A stretch of 64,000 nt of DNA from Trichomonas tenax (lineage: Eukaryota; Parabasalia; Trichomonadida; Trichomonadidae). Below the pieces are notes generated by a model. That model had not been told where the DNA came from. It did no database searches and was given only the letters and a program-made list of their open reading frames with translations. The stretch is from positions 1 to 64,000 of the forward strand of contig JALKBU010000154.1 in NCBI GenBank assembly GCA_023091735.1, read 5' to 3'. Below are positions 49,345 to 59,015 of this stretch, one piece after another; position 1 is the first letter of the stretch; each line of letters starts with the position of its first letter. A program made the translations under genes and the position numbers.

Positions 49345-52300
49345 ATGACATCAATCGACTCTCAGCGCCTGATTGAGCAACTCCGCGAAATGAGAAGAGC
49401 ATTAGAGAACGCCGATACCTCTTACAGGGATCGCAAAGGTTATTCTACAGCACAAAAAAATTATTCCAGCTCTTATTCACAACAAAAGAAACCACAGGCA
49501 ATCCAAGCCCCCTCCTACGGTCGAGTTAGACCCCAATACGGAGGCTATGGGCAGCAAAACGAAAGTCCAAAATTTACCCGCCAATATTATCAACCAAAGC
49601 AGTTTATTCCTGCTCAGCCAAGGCAATATGAGGCTCCAGCGCCAGTGTCGCAGTATAAAAGAACACCTGTCTACAATCTTCCTAAAAATGATCAATTCGT
49701 AAGTCGTTTTTCAAATATTAACCAGCCACCACGCACATCCCAGCGTCCAGTCCCGAGTCCGTACAATCCACCGTCAAGCGTGAGAAATCCGCTCGCTAAA
49801 AAACCATTAGATTTGTATAAGATCAACCAAATGGCTATTGACTCGTCAGATGAGTCATCCAGTGAGTCGGATGACTCTTACTTCATGAATGACTACAAGT
49901 ACGGAAATAAGAAGAATGTGAAGACGAAGCAGAGCTTAAAGCGCTTCAACATATCGGATTCGGATTCAGACTCAGATTCTTTCGATTATGGCTATAAATC
50001 GAAGAAGAAGAATCAAAAGAGAAGCATCTTCCCTTCATATCGCCAAGAAGAAGACTCTTCATTAGATGATTCCGACGAAGATGACATCATCAGGAAGTTC
50101 ACACACAAGAACAAGCGCTCTTTAGCCACAACATCAAAGTCTGAGAAGCCAAAACAATATTTACAACCAGAAAGCAAGAAAGGATTCAATTCTGGATTGG
50201 AAAGACGCCAGCAGATTAAGGCATTCATTGCTTCGCTCGAATCTGATTCTGACAGTGATTCGGATTATCAGCCTCATAAACACTCAAATAAGAAAAATCA
50301 CAGCAAGAAGAAGTACAACTTCAGCCACTTGATCGATTCCAGCTCTGAGTCCATCGATGAAAAGCCACAGAAGAAGTACAAACCACATTCTCACCACCAA
50401 GAGAAGTACAGCAAGAAATACGATGATTCTGAATCTTCTGATGACTCTTTCCTCGAGCAATACAGACAGCGCTCGAAGCAGCCAGCTAAGCCGTCGAAAT
50501 ATCACCTAAGCTCTGATTCCAGTGAGATCCTCGGCAACAAGAAGCTTGCGGACATTCTCGCTGATACATCCAGCTCAGATTCTGAGGAAAGCTACATCCA
50601 GAAGAAGTATCCATCATCAATCTCATCAGTCTCTTCAGGAAATGAACAGGCTCCACAGCAGAAGCCAAACACACAGCTCAAGAACATCAAGATTTCCGAT
50701 TCTGATGATGACATCAAACCAAAGCCAAAGAGAGATATGTCCGATGAGTCTTCGACATCCGAGCTTGTCAAGAGAGTGTTAAACGGAACACTCGGCGATG
50801 AATCGGACTCTGACTCTGACGATGAAGAAGTCAGAGCAATCCTTAAGAAGCACGAGGCATACAATAGACAGGACGAGCAGCCGAAGCCAAAGAAGACAGA
50901 AGAAAAGCCAGGCTCCAAATTCGATGAGCTCATGAAGAAATATCTTAACGATGATGATTTATCAAGCGACATCAATGAGCAGCCAAAGAAACCTTCTAAG
51001 CCTGCAGCAAAGAGCAGTTTTGTTGACGATGAGGACGAAGAAGTTCCAAAGAAGTTTGATTTCAAGAAGATCCTCCAAGAAGTCCAAGATGAAGAGGAAA
51101 GCGAGGAAGAGATCAAGCCAATGCCAGCCAAGAAGGTTGAGCCGAAGAAGGAAGAAACAAAGCCAGCCAAGAAGCCAGAGCCATTCGATTACAAGAAGAC
51201 TTTAATTGAGGACGAAGATGAGGAAGAAATCAAGCCAATGCCAACGAAGAAGTCCGAGCCAAAGAAGCCATTCGATGTCAAGAAATTCCTCAAGGAAGCC
51301 GATGAAGAGGAGGAAGAAGAGGAAGACATCATCCCAATGAAGTCTTCAAAGCAATCAGAGCCAAAGAAGGCCGTTACTGAGGAGGACGAAGAAGAGGAAG
51401 AAATTAAGCCAATGCCTTCCAAGAAGCAGGAATTGAATGATGAAGAAGAAGAGGAAGAAGAAGACGATGATAAGGAATATCAGGACATCTTGAAGCGCTA
51501 CTTAAACAACAAGGACACTTCTTCTCAGAAGTCCTCTCAGATCCCAGATGATGAGCCCTCAATGCTCGATTCAGCTGAGGAATCTAAGGAAGAAGAAATT
51601 CCTCTTCCAAAGTTCTCCCAGCAGAGTAAGAATTCAAAGGCTGAACCACAGAAGAATGATGAGGAAGAAAGCTCAGAAATTGATGACGAAGAGATCGAGA
51701 GAAGAATTGCTGAAATCAGAGCTCGCAACAAACAAGAGCATACAAAGAACGAGCAAATGGAAGAAGATGCCAGTGATGAGGATATCGAGCCAAAGGCAAC
51801 TGTTGGCAAACAGCAGCAGTTCGAAGAAGAGGATGGTGATGATATCGAATCACTTGATGAAGAAGACAAGAGACTCCTCAAGGCCGCAAAAGATCTCTCA
51901 TCTGAGCCTGCTTTCGGATTTGCTTCAGACGAGGAAGAAGAATTTGACTCAAAGAAGGAACCAGGATCTCCAAAGCCACACTTCCGAAATTACGATGCTG
52001 AAATCGACATGGAAGAATCAGAACAAGAAGTTAAGCCAAAGGTCGAAGAGAGGAAGCCTTCTCCTGCAAAGACTGAAGTGAAGCCATCACCAGCTAAAAT
52101 TGAAGAGAAGAAACCATCGCCGGTTAAATCTTCTCCTGTTAAGGCATCTCCAGTCCAAGAAAAAGTTCAGCCAAAGGCTCAGCAGCTTCCAATCCCTGTT
52201 GATGATGATTTAGAGGAAGAAGAGGAGGATGTTGTCAATGTCAGCAAGAATAAGACTCTTGATTCTGAAGAGGAAGTTCCAGATCATAATGAAGAAGATG

Positions 52301-53421
52301 ACTCTGATATGCTTGATGATGATATCAAGATTGAAAATGATGAGGATGAGTTCGATGCTCGTGCCTTCTTAGAGAAGCTTAAGAAGGACACTCTTAAGAT
52401 CACAGAGCCAGAAGTCAAAGAAACAAAGCCAAATCTTGAAGAGGAAGAGGTTGAAGATAAACTCCTCGAGGAAGAGGAAGAAGAAGATGCTGATTTAGAG
52501 GATCTTGAGAATCTCACTGTTGATCAGCTCCTTAACAAGTATGCTATCTCCAAGGATTCTGAAAGCAACGAAGAAGAAGATGCTGCTCCAATTCCAAAGC
52601 ATGAAGAGGAAGAACTTCACGAAGAGGAAATCTCCGAAGATAAAATAGAAATATCAGACCATCATGAGGAGGAAGAAGAGAAGAAGGTTGAAGATGATGA
52701 CATCCTGAAGAGTGATAACGACGTTGATGACATTAAGCCAGATGAATACGATAACATTCATAACATAATCAACAAATTCGCTGAAGAGGAAGAAGCCAAT
52801 GATAAAGTTGAAGAGGAGGAAGTCAACGATAAGGTCGAAGAAGAAGAGAAGGATGAAATAGCAGAGCCAAAGAATGTTGAAGAAGAGGAAGAAGAAGGAC
52901 TTAGAATCGAAGAAATATCGTCAAAGCCAGTTGAAGTTCCAGAAGAAAACAGTGAGGAAGAAGATGATGAATTAGATGATCAATACTTACAGAACCTTCT
53001 CAAGCGTATCAATAAGGAATTACCGAAGGATGAAGAAGAAGAGGAAGATAATAATGACGAGCCAATACGTGTCAGTGGCAGCGCAGAAGAGGCCAAGTTG
53101 TCCCATGAAGAAGAAGAGGACGCAATCCCACAAAAAGTCATAGCTCATGAGGAAGAAGAAATCCATGAAGAAGCTCCTCAGGAAGAGGAAGAAGTCAAAG
53201 AAGAAATTAATATAGAAGAGGAAGATGATGATGATGAATTTCTCAAAGATATAATGACTAAGATCAAGGATCATGATGCTGACAACAAGGATGAGTCCAA
53301 ACATGATGAGATCGACGTCGAGGAAGAAGATGACAATGATTTCGATCTTGACGCTGTTATGAAGAAATATAACCTCACAAAAGAAGATTTAGAAGATGAT
53401 GAGGAAGACGAGGAGATATAA
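49345..53421 (+). CDS. Giant acidic low-complexity protein with recurring short helical motifs
   Basis: A 1358-residue protein. The first 170 residues are basic, Tyr/Gln/Pro-rich (SYSQQKKPQAIQAPSYGR). Residues about 165-480 alternate Ser/Asp clusters (SDSDSDSFD, SSDSSEILG), likely CK2 targets, with Lys-rich spacers. From about 480 the chain is dominated by Glu/Asp runs. EEIKPMP(A/T/S)KK with nearby KKPEPFDYKK/KKPFDVKK repeats three to four times (about 590-700). Short motifs of the type D-x-h-h-K-(K/R)-Y recur, such as FDELMKKYLNDD, YQDILKRYLNNKD, VDQLLNKYAISKD and DLDAVMKKYNLTKED at the C-terminus. No fold, signal or membrane helix. Such layouts suit nucleolar, histone-binding or cytoskeletal scaffold proteins; I assign no function. 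Confidence 0.85.
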   Translation: MTSIDSQRLIEQLREMRRALENADTSYRDRKGYSTAQKNYSSSYSQQKKPQAIQAPSYGRVRPQYGGYGQQNESPKFTRQYYQPKQFIPAQPRQYEAPAPVSQYKRTPVYNLPKNDQFVSRFSNINQPPRTSQRPVPSPYNPPSSVRNPLAKKPLDLYKINQMAIDSSDESSSESDDSYFMNDYKYGNKKNVKTKQSLKRFNISDSDSDSDSFDYGYKSKKKNQKRSIFPSYRQEEDSSLDDSDEDDIIRKFTHKNKRSLATTSKSEKPKQYLQPESKKGFNSGLERRQQIKAFIASLESDSDSDSDYQPHKHSNKKNHSKKKYNFSHLIDSSSESIDEKPQKKYKPHSHHQEKYSKKYDDSESSDDSFLEQYRQRSKQPAKPSKYHLSSDSSEILGNKKLADILADTSSSDSEESYIQKKYPSSISSVSSGNEQAPQQKPNTQLKNIKISDSDDDIKPKPKRDMSDESSTSELVKRVLNGTLGDESDSDSDDEEVRAILKKHEAYNRQDEQPKPKKTEEKPGSKFDELMKKYLNDDDLSSDINEQPKKPSKPAAKSSFVDDEDEEVPKKFDFKKILQEVQDEEESEEEIKPMPAKKVEPKKEETKPAKKPEPFDYKKTLIEDEDEEEIKPMPTKKSEPKKPFDVKKFLKEADEEEEEEEDIIPMKSSKQSEPKKAVTEEDEEEEEIKPMPSKKQELNDEEEEEEEDDDKEYQDILKRYLNNKDTSSQKSSQIPDDEPSMLDSAEESKEEEIPLPKFSQQSKNSKAEPQKNDEEESSEIDDEEIERRIAEIRARNKQEHTKNEQMEEDASDEDIEPKATVGKQQQFEEEDGDDIESLDEEDKRLLKAAKDLSSEPAFGFASDEEEEFDSKKEPGSPKPHFRNYDAEIDMEESEQEVKPKVEERKPSPAKTEVKPSPAKIEEKKPSPVKSSPVKASPVQEKVQPKAQQLPIPVDDDLEEEEEDVVNVSKNKTLDSEEEVPDHNEEDDSDMLDDDIKIENDEDEFDARAFLEKLKKDTLKITEPEVKETKPNLEEEEVEDKLLEEEEEEDADLEDLENLTVDQLLNKYAISKDSESNEEEDAAPIPKHEEEELHEEEISEDKIEISDHHEEEEEKKVEDDDILKSDNDVDDIKPDEYDNIHNIINKFAEEEEANDKVEEEEVNDKVEEEEKDEIAEPKNVEEEEEEGLRIEEISSKPVEVPEENSEEEDDELDDQYLQNLLKRINKELPKDEEEEEDNNDEPIRVSGSAEEAKLSHEEEEDAIPQKVIAHEEEEIHEEAPQEEEEVKEEINIEEEDDDDEFLKDIMTKIKDHDADNKDESKHDEIDVEEEDDNDFDLDAVMKKYNLTKEDLEDDEEDEEI

Positions 53422-53458
53422 GTTTATTTGATTTTTATTTTATAAATGGTACTTTTAT

Positions 53459-53674
53459 TTATTTAATCAAGGCTCCTGCTCCGTTAGTTCTTGTGTAATA
53501 CAGCCCTTCAGTTCCCCAAGCTTCGAAAAGATAATGACCAGAATCGAGTGCGACTTCGTACGGTGAACTGGTGTAATAATTTGTGCCTTTGTATAAAAGT
53601 TCCATACTGTTAAGTTGAGCATGAAACAGTTTTCTCAATAAAAATGGAAGAAGAATGAATTCAAAACACAACAA
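53459..53674 (-). pseudogene. Fragment of a glycine-rich (ALK-type) surface protein
   Basis: A 71-codon frame whose second half reads YEVALDSGHYLFEAWGTEGLYYTRT, matching the opening of Gly-rich domains (pattern F/V-x-x-x-G-x-Y-x-(F/L)-E-(A/V)-WG-(A/T)) found in trichomonad surface proteins and receptor kinases such as ALK. It stops soon after, where the Gly-rich core should begin. I read it as a truncated remnant. Confidence 0.45.
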
Positions 53675-53816
53675 TTACATTTTGAAAAGATACGTCACTG
53701 TAATCAAATATAATCTTTCGATATTTTGCTGTATACGAATTTCAATCAATATTTTAAAAATTCCTTTTTGATAATTTTCAAAGATTTACAAAAATAATAC
53801 TCACAAAAAAATTGAA

Positions 53817-54349
53817 ATGAACTTGTCCACCTTACAGTCATCTCCTTCTGGATCTATTTTTGGAACTTTAAGTTTGTTGACATCTATTAAAAATTTTTCT
53901 TTGGACTTCAAAAATTTATTCGATGAAATTATTATTAAAATAATGAAAATCGATCATGAAATATATGCTTATAATGAGGTTCTTGTACATGATTTTTTTC
54001 ATCAATTCAAAAAGTGCTTGAGTTCGTTACGGTTTAGGAAATTACTTAAAATACATTTGGAAACTTAATTGCGAACACAAAATCATTGATCATCAAAAAG
54101 GAAATTAATTTAACGTATATCGATGATTTTATAGCTGTAGCATCTCGAATTGATGCATCATATGTTATGATTCAACATGTTCGGGACTTCTCCCTTTGAA
54201 ATTCTCTTCATTAACATATATTGACAAAATACCTAAAATATTTAAAGGATGATATTAGCATTTACCTCTGTAATATAGATATGCTATCGAAGCGGAACGA
54301 TTTTGCATTATTAGATGATAATTTTCAAATGAAATTAAAATTCGAATAA
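53817..54349 (+). pseudogene. Decayed gene of unknown family
   Basis: ATG at 53817 begins 83 codons (SSPSGSIFGTLSLLTSIKNF...HDFFHQFKKCLSSLRFRKLL). After a stop the protein character continues in another frame (NTKSLIIKKEINLTYIDDFI, VASRIDASYVMIQHVRDFSL) and again near 54255-54349 (YLCNIDMLSKRNDFALLDDN), with at least three breaks. The helical, Lys/Phe-rich composition does not identify it. Confidence 0.4.
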
Positions 54350-54430
54350 TATTAACACTATTTATACGGGCAATTTTATATACTAAACAAATAATTTTTC
54401 GAATGGTATAATTGGACAAAAGCACACTGC

Positions 54431-56011
54431 TTAAACTTGTTGTTCTTCATTTTCTTCCTGAATTTCTTGCTTACCAGCAAATACCTTCATTACACGAATC
54501 TCCTCTTTTCTTATTTTCTCGATCTTTCTAATGTAACCAATTCTGAGCTTATAAGCAATGAAAATTACTAAAATTCCAAGAATGCAGAAAATTATAAACT
54601 CAAATGCAACCTTAACACTACAAACTATTACAGTATCATATGAAACATCAACTTGTTTTGAACTCCAATGCACTTGATCAAATGAAATTGATAATTTCAA
54701 TGATTCGCCATTTTTAGGTGGGACTTCGCACTGAATCTGGTCAAATCCAGTAACCCTGCCACTATAAATGACTTTTCCGAGTTTGCAATATCCTGTTTGC
54801 GTTACAAAAGAAGTATTCTTATAATAAACTGTAATTGTGTTAAGCGACAATGCACTGAGTTTTGATGGCGAAACTTTTGTAATAGCAGGTGTAGGCATTA
54901 TACATGATGTGATTCCGTCTCCAATTAAGCCTCCTTGACATTTACAAGATTCACCAATTAATTTCGCGGCTCTGTGACAAGGCGGGTCTTCGATTTTCTC
55001 GTGTGTTATATTGAAGAGTGTAAGTGATGGAATTGTATCAAGTAAATCGAATTTTTCTAATAATGGAACTTTTCTGACTGTTTTGAAGTTTGCATGGAAT
55101 GCTTCATCGAGGTTCGCTTTCTTCAGCGCTGTTTCTTCTTCCTCTTTAGATTTTTTACGAATTTCGGGTTTAAAGTAACCAGAAGTTTGAGTCAGTTCTT
55201 CTTCTGATAATTCTTGTGTTATATTTGTCGATGATTTTGATTTACTTGTTTGTTGTTGTTCAGGCACTGGATCATACATATTATCATCCACGAACTTAAA
55301 TCCACTACTTCCACTTGAATGGCGTTGTGGCTCCGGTGTTTCAACTGGTGCCGGATAGTGTTCGTAAGTAACATCATAATCTGTCGAATTTTCTGGAATT
55401 GTGAAATTTGTTTGATTAATAACAACATAGTCATAGAGGTAATTCTCAGGATTCGCGAAATTATCAGCTTCAGTCACATTTCTTGGTATTTTCTTTCGAT
55501 AAATCGGTCTTGGAGATCTTGTTGGCACAGGAGTTGACTTTAGAGTCCTCGTTGGACGTGGAGTTGGTGCTGGTGTTGGAGCTGGTGTAGGCAATGGAGT
55601 TCTGGCTGGTGTTGCCGTTCTCGTTGGCGGTGGAATATCGTAAGGATCGATTTTTTCTTTATTTTTTGGTCTGTATTTATTCATTTGCATGAAATAATCT
55701 GGTGTTCGTGTAGGGTATGGTGTCTGTGTGGGTTCTGGAGTTGGTTCTGGTGTTCTATCCGGTAATAATTGATTTTGATGTCCTTTATGGAATCTTGGCT
55801 TATGTCTCTCTATTTCTATGTGTCCACGCTTAGGTTTGTTCTGTTCTGCATTTTCAGAAGTCGTTATGTTTTGTATTTCGTTTGATTTCGTTTCGTTTGT
55901 CTGCAAATTGACATTTGCGGCATTTGCGGTGTACTTCGACTTCTCTAAATCCGTTTCAGGTGTATTTGGAAAGGATTTAATGCCGAGAATAAAGAAAAAC
56001 AAAACAAACAT
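54431..56011 (-). CDS. Type I surface protein with Pro/Thr-rich stalk and IPT/TIG-like domain
   Basis: A 526-residue protein. A signal peptide (MFVLFFFILGIKS) leads into a Pro/Thr/Arg-rich region of about 130 residues with PTPEPTPEP and TRTATPARTPLPTPAP repeats, likely heavily modified. N-glycosylation sites follow. An EGF-like knot (CKCQGGLIGDGITSC, near 360) is followed by an IPT/TIG-type beta sandwich (ITKVSPSKLSALSLNTITVYY, a Cys pair CKLG...QCEVPP, LKLSISFDQVHW). One membrane helix (about 467-490, FEFIIFCILGILVIFIAYKL) leads to a charged cytosolic tail. Pro/Thr stalks with EGF/TIG modules suit adhesion. It is head to head with the third ARM-like gene. Confidence 0.82.
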   Translation of the reverse strand: MFVLFFFILGIKSFPNTPETDLEKSKYTANAANVNLQTNETKSNEIQNITTSENAEQNKPKRGHIEIERHKPRFHKGHQNQLLPDRTPEPTPEPTQTPYPTRTPDYFMQMNKYRPKNKEKIDPYDIPPPTRTATPARTPLPTPAPTPAPTPRPTRTLKSTPVPTRSPRPIYRKKIPRNVTEADNFANPENYLYDYVVINQTNFTIPENSTDYDVTYEHYPAPVETPEPQRHSSGSSGFKFVDDNMYDPVPEQQQTSKSKSSTNITQELSEEELTQTSGYFKPEIRKKSKEEEETALKKANLDEAFHANFKTVRKVPLLEKFDLLDTIPSLTLFNITHEKIEDPPCHRAAKLIGESCKCQGGLIGDGITSCIMPTPAITKVSPSKLSALSLNTITVYYKNTSFVTQTGYCKLGKVIYSGRVTGFDQIQCEVPPKNGESLKLSISFDQVHWSSKQVDVSYDTVIVCSVKVAFEFIIFCILGILVIFIAYKLRIGYIRKIEKIRKEEIRVMKVFAGKQEIQEENEEQQV

Positions 56012-56066
56012 ATTTTCAATAAATAGGGGGCTTTCAAGTTGCAGACCCTAATTTTTCATTATTTGG
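56012..56066. promoter_or_regulatory. 55-base divergent promoter with AGACCCT and initiator
   Basis: AGACCCT at 56043-56049 and TCATTAT (56056-56062), a match to the initiator TCAYTWY, precede the ATG at 56067. From the other side AGCCCCCTATTT lies about 15 bases before the ATG at 56011. Confidence 0.55.
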
Positions 56067-57314
56067 ATGAATAATTTTTCATTTTTTGCGAGTTGTAGGA
56101 AAGAAGATCGGCTGAATTTACCTCAAAATGAAATAGAAGATACTGGTGCATTACGTGAAACCATTAATTCACTATTTAATGAATTGCATGCAAATCCAAT
56201 TAATTCTAATTTGTTACAGGCCCTTCTTAATATGTATAAAGAGCATTTATTTGAACTCCCAAAGAATGTATTCAACCAAATTGTAGCCAATATTAATATT
56301 CCACAAAATTTTGAATTAATATTAGAAATATTCAAAAACCTTGCAAAATCAGATCGACAACTACACACGAATTCTTTTGGAGAAGAAATCATTTTGGCTC
56401 TTCTCAGTAATTATCAAAATCCGAATGTTATTTCAACATTAGGATATGTTTTTGCGGTATCAAAAAACATTCATATTTTAATCAATAGTGAATTGTTTGA
56501 TGCATTTATTGAGACTTTTTCTTCTGTTATATTAGCAGACAAAGAATCTTCGCTTTATTATTATGAATTCCTCGAGCATATATCCCTTGTTAAAGATGGA
56601 GCTCTCGCATTTCTTCCGATAGTTACTCAGCTTATTTATCGCCCATTAGTATTTAATCAAGTCGAAATAATGAAAATGTTTTATACATTTTTCTATTACA
56701 ATCCAAAGCTAGTTAAGATGGTGGATCCAAGTTTATCTTTGCCTCATTTAATAGCTTACGCACAATCAGATTTTAACGGAGATTTTATTTCATATTTTCT
56801 GATGTTTTTGGATATATATTCGGACTATTCTGAGCAAATTGATGAATTCATAGATTCGGATATTATTCATTTCTTATATTCGATTTATGATAATATTAAC
56901 GAAGTAAATCATGTACGTGTTTTAAATATATTATTGAATCTTCAGGGATGCATTAGTGATACAGAATATTTCACTTTCCTAAGTAATTTGATTATAGGAT
57001 CATCGGAAACTAGCATTTCTTGTCAGTCATTAATTATTCGACTATTTTCATATGAGTTATATGACATGGATTCGAGGATGTTTGAATTCATAGATAAAAC
57101 TTCATTTATTAACACTATCTCACAGTCAATTCCAAATTTAGGAAAGGATACTAAAAAAGCAATTCGAAAGTGTTTAATTCATGGAATCACATTGTCACAT
57201 CCAATTGCTTATGATTTTGCCTCTTTACTAAGGAACAATGATGATTTCATTCTATCTATAGAAGGTGATGATATATTTGAGCCGATTTATAACTATTTGG
57301 TTAGCGAAAGTTGA
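56067..57314 (+). CDS. Armadillo/HEAT-like solenoid protein
   Basis: A 415-residue all-helical protein, third of the set. Repeats include ELILEIFKNLAKSDRQLHTN, IILALLSNYQNPNVISTLGYVFAVSKNIHIL (as two helices) and VRVLNILLNLQGCISDTEYF. Starts with a short polar N-terminus (MNNFSFFASCRKEDR) and ends with an acidic tail. No catalytic residues. Its general character matches the genes at 29179 and 41913, though identity between them is low by eye. Confidence 0.75.
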   Translation: MNNFSFFASCRKEDRLNLPQNEIEDTGALRETINSLFNELHANPINSNLLQALLNMYKEHLFELPKNVFNQIVANINIPQNFELILEIFKNLAKSDRQLHTNSFGEEIILALLSNYQNPNVISTLGYVFAVSKNIHILINSELFDAFIETFSSVILADKESSLYYYEFLEHISLVKDGALAFLPIVTQLIYRPLVFNQVEIMKMFYTFFYYNPKLVKMVDPSLSLPHLIAYAQSDFNGDFISYFLMFLDIYSDYSEQIDEFIDSDIIHFLYSIYDNINEVNHVRVLNILLNLQGCISDTEYFTFLSNLIIGSSETSISCQSLIIRLFSYELYDMDSRMFEFIDKTSFINTISQSIPNLGKDTKKAIRKCLIHGITLSHPIAYDFASLLRNNDDFILSIEGDDIFEPIYNYLVSES

Positions 57315-57854
57315 TAATTTTACTCATTTGATTTCAATGTCATTTATAATCATTACTATTTTTATTGCACTAAATTTTCGCATCAACAAATAAATGATGA
57401 TGCATCATAGAACACTTTGAAAACATCAGAATTTGAAATATCGATTCATTCTATCTAAATGTTAAAACTTTCATTTCACGCTTTGCTTCTGATTGATGGA
57501 ATAATGATGTAATATCTATGCAATGGCGAAGGTCGTTCTATTCATAAAACCTAATTCAAAAGGAATTGGACAACTTTCTGTTCATCAAAACGTGAAAGAG
57601 ATCATTGGATAAAGAAATAAATCGATGTTTTCATCAATATTCAATAAAATCGATATTATTTTAACATACGATTATTTTCAATTCAAAACTTATCGTTTTC
57701 GAAGGAAAAATAATCATAACCTAATAGAATGCCAGTTTTCGCGCATTTTTCGTGCGCTTTCGCGCCCGTAAAGCGCATCAAAACCATTAATTTTGACAAC
57801 AAAAAAATGAATGAATTTATTCTTTTTTCGCATTAAAGAGTTGGTCTGATTTCT
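57315..57854. other. Intergenic region with a GC-rich hairpin
   Basis: AT-rich apart from a block at 57735-57780 rich in CGCG. Within it TGCGCTTT (57753-57760) and AAAGCGCA (57770-57777) form a perfect 8-base stem with a CGCGCCCGT loop. No protein gene supported. Confidence 0.5.
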
Positions 57855-58857
57855 TTGAAGAAACGGCGTTTCTCAGATATTCCGACTCGAGGAAACTCTC
57901 TGTTACAAACAGTTCATCATACTACGTCACAGATTGAAATTTTATTGACCAAACTGACAGAGCGATTTCTTTTAGTAATAACAACGATAACACACTTTTG
58001 CTTGTCGAAATTACAACATTTGAACGCTGCAGCAGCACAAGTAATGGTGGATCTCTTTATTTTTCTACAAAAGGCCAAATTTCTCAAGAACGAATATGAT
58101 ACCATAACTCTACACCGTCATCTTATTATCATACATTCTATTCGAAAGTTACTGATTTGATTGAATCTAAAAATTATTTCAAATCTTGCAGCATTTTCGA
58201 ATGCGGAAGAATTGATAAATATTATGGTATGTATTCAGATAGTGGAAAAGTTGAGTATGAAAACATCAACAATTCGTTTAGTAAAGCTTTGTGCGCATCA
58301 GGATATCGTATTAATTATCCTCAACCAGAAAGTTTTGTTAAATTTTCAAATTTCAACAATTTGACTGAAAATAATCCTAATTATCCTAAATTTTCAATCT
58401 TTGCACTGCACAATTTTTCTAATGTTTTTTTTTTCATTTTTGGGCCAAAAAAGAATTTTATGAAAAAGCAAATAAATATTTTAATAGATACATTACAGCT
58501 CTATATTATTGGCTGATTTAAAATCTTATCTAAACCCAAAAAAATTAACATTTTTTGTTTTCAGAGTGGGTGCAAAGGTCGAAAATCAAGAGGTATTATT
58601 GTTTGTCATATATGTGGTTTAATCAAGCCGGTGCTATGTCATTTCTTAATTATTCTAATTTTATTAATAACAATGGGAAAATTTATCTTCTGATTTATGG
58701 ATATCAAACAAAAATTATTGTTGGATGTTGTTCATTTATTGGTAGTAGTATATGTTGGGTGCAACCGCGGAAACTTTTTAAAAGCCCATTTTTGAGTGAT
58801 TTTCACGTTGAAATCACACAAAAATTATCAATTTTGGGCATTTATGAAAATCACTAA
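57855..58857 (+). pseudogene. Decayed beta-helix (Pmp-like) surface protein
   Basis: Scattered over frames: VEITTFERCSSTSNGGSLYF with FSTKGQI (about 57990-58080), NYFKSCSIFECGRIDKYYG in the frame reaching 58516, and NQAGAMSFLNYSNFINNNG within 58555-58857. The GGSLYF and Cys patterns are those of the surface family at 18624-19946. Several stops and shifts interrupt the gene; no membrane anchor is seen. Confidence 0.55.
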
Positions 58858-58961
58858 CTTATAATTTTTGTGTGTTTTTCGTGTTAAAATTACCTGAAAA
58901 ACATTAATTTGGGGCGTTTTTGAGTGTATTTTGTGATAAAATCACCTGAAATTCATTAATG
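58790..58961. repeat. Three degenerate copies of a ~50-base repeat
   Basis: Copies at about 58790-58839, 58865-58915 and 58917-58961 share the frame TTTTTGAGTG, then a TTTT-CGTG-T-AAAATCAC block, then CTGAAA..CATTAAT, followed by TTTGGGGC in the first two. They lie just past the surface-protein debris and contain stops in all frames I checked. Confidence 0.5.
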
Positions 58962-59015
58962 AACTCACATACATACATATATAAAATAAAAAATAAAATT
59001 AATTTAGAAATTAAC

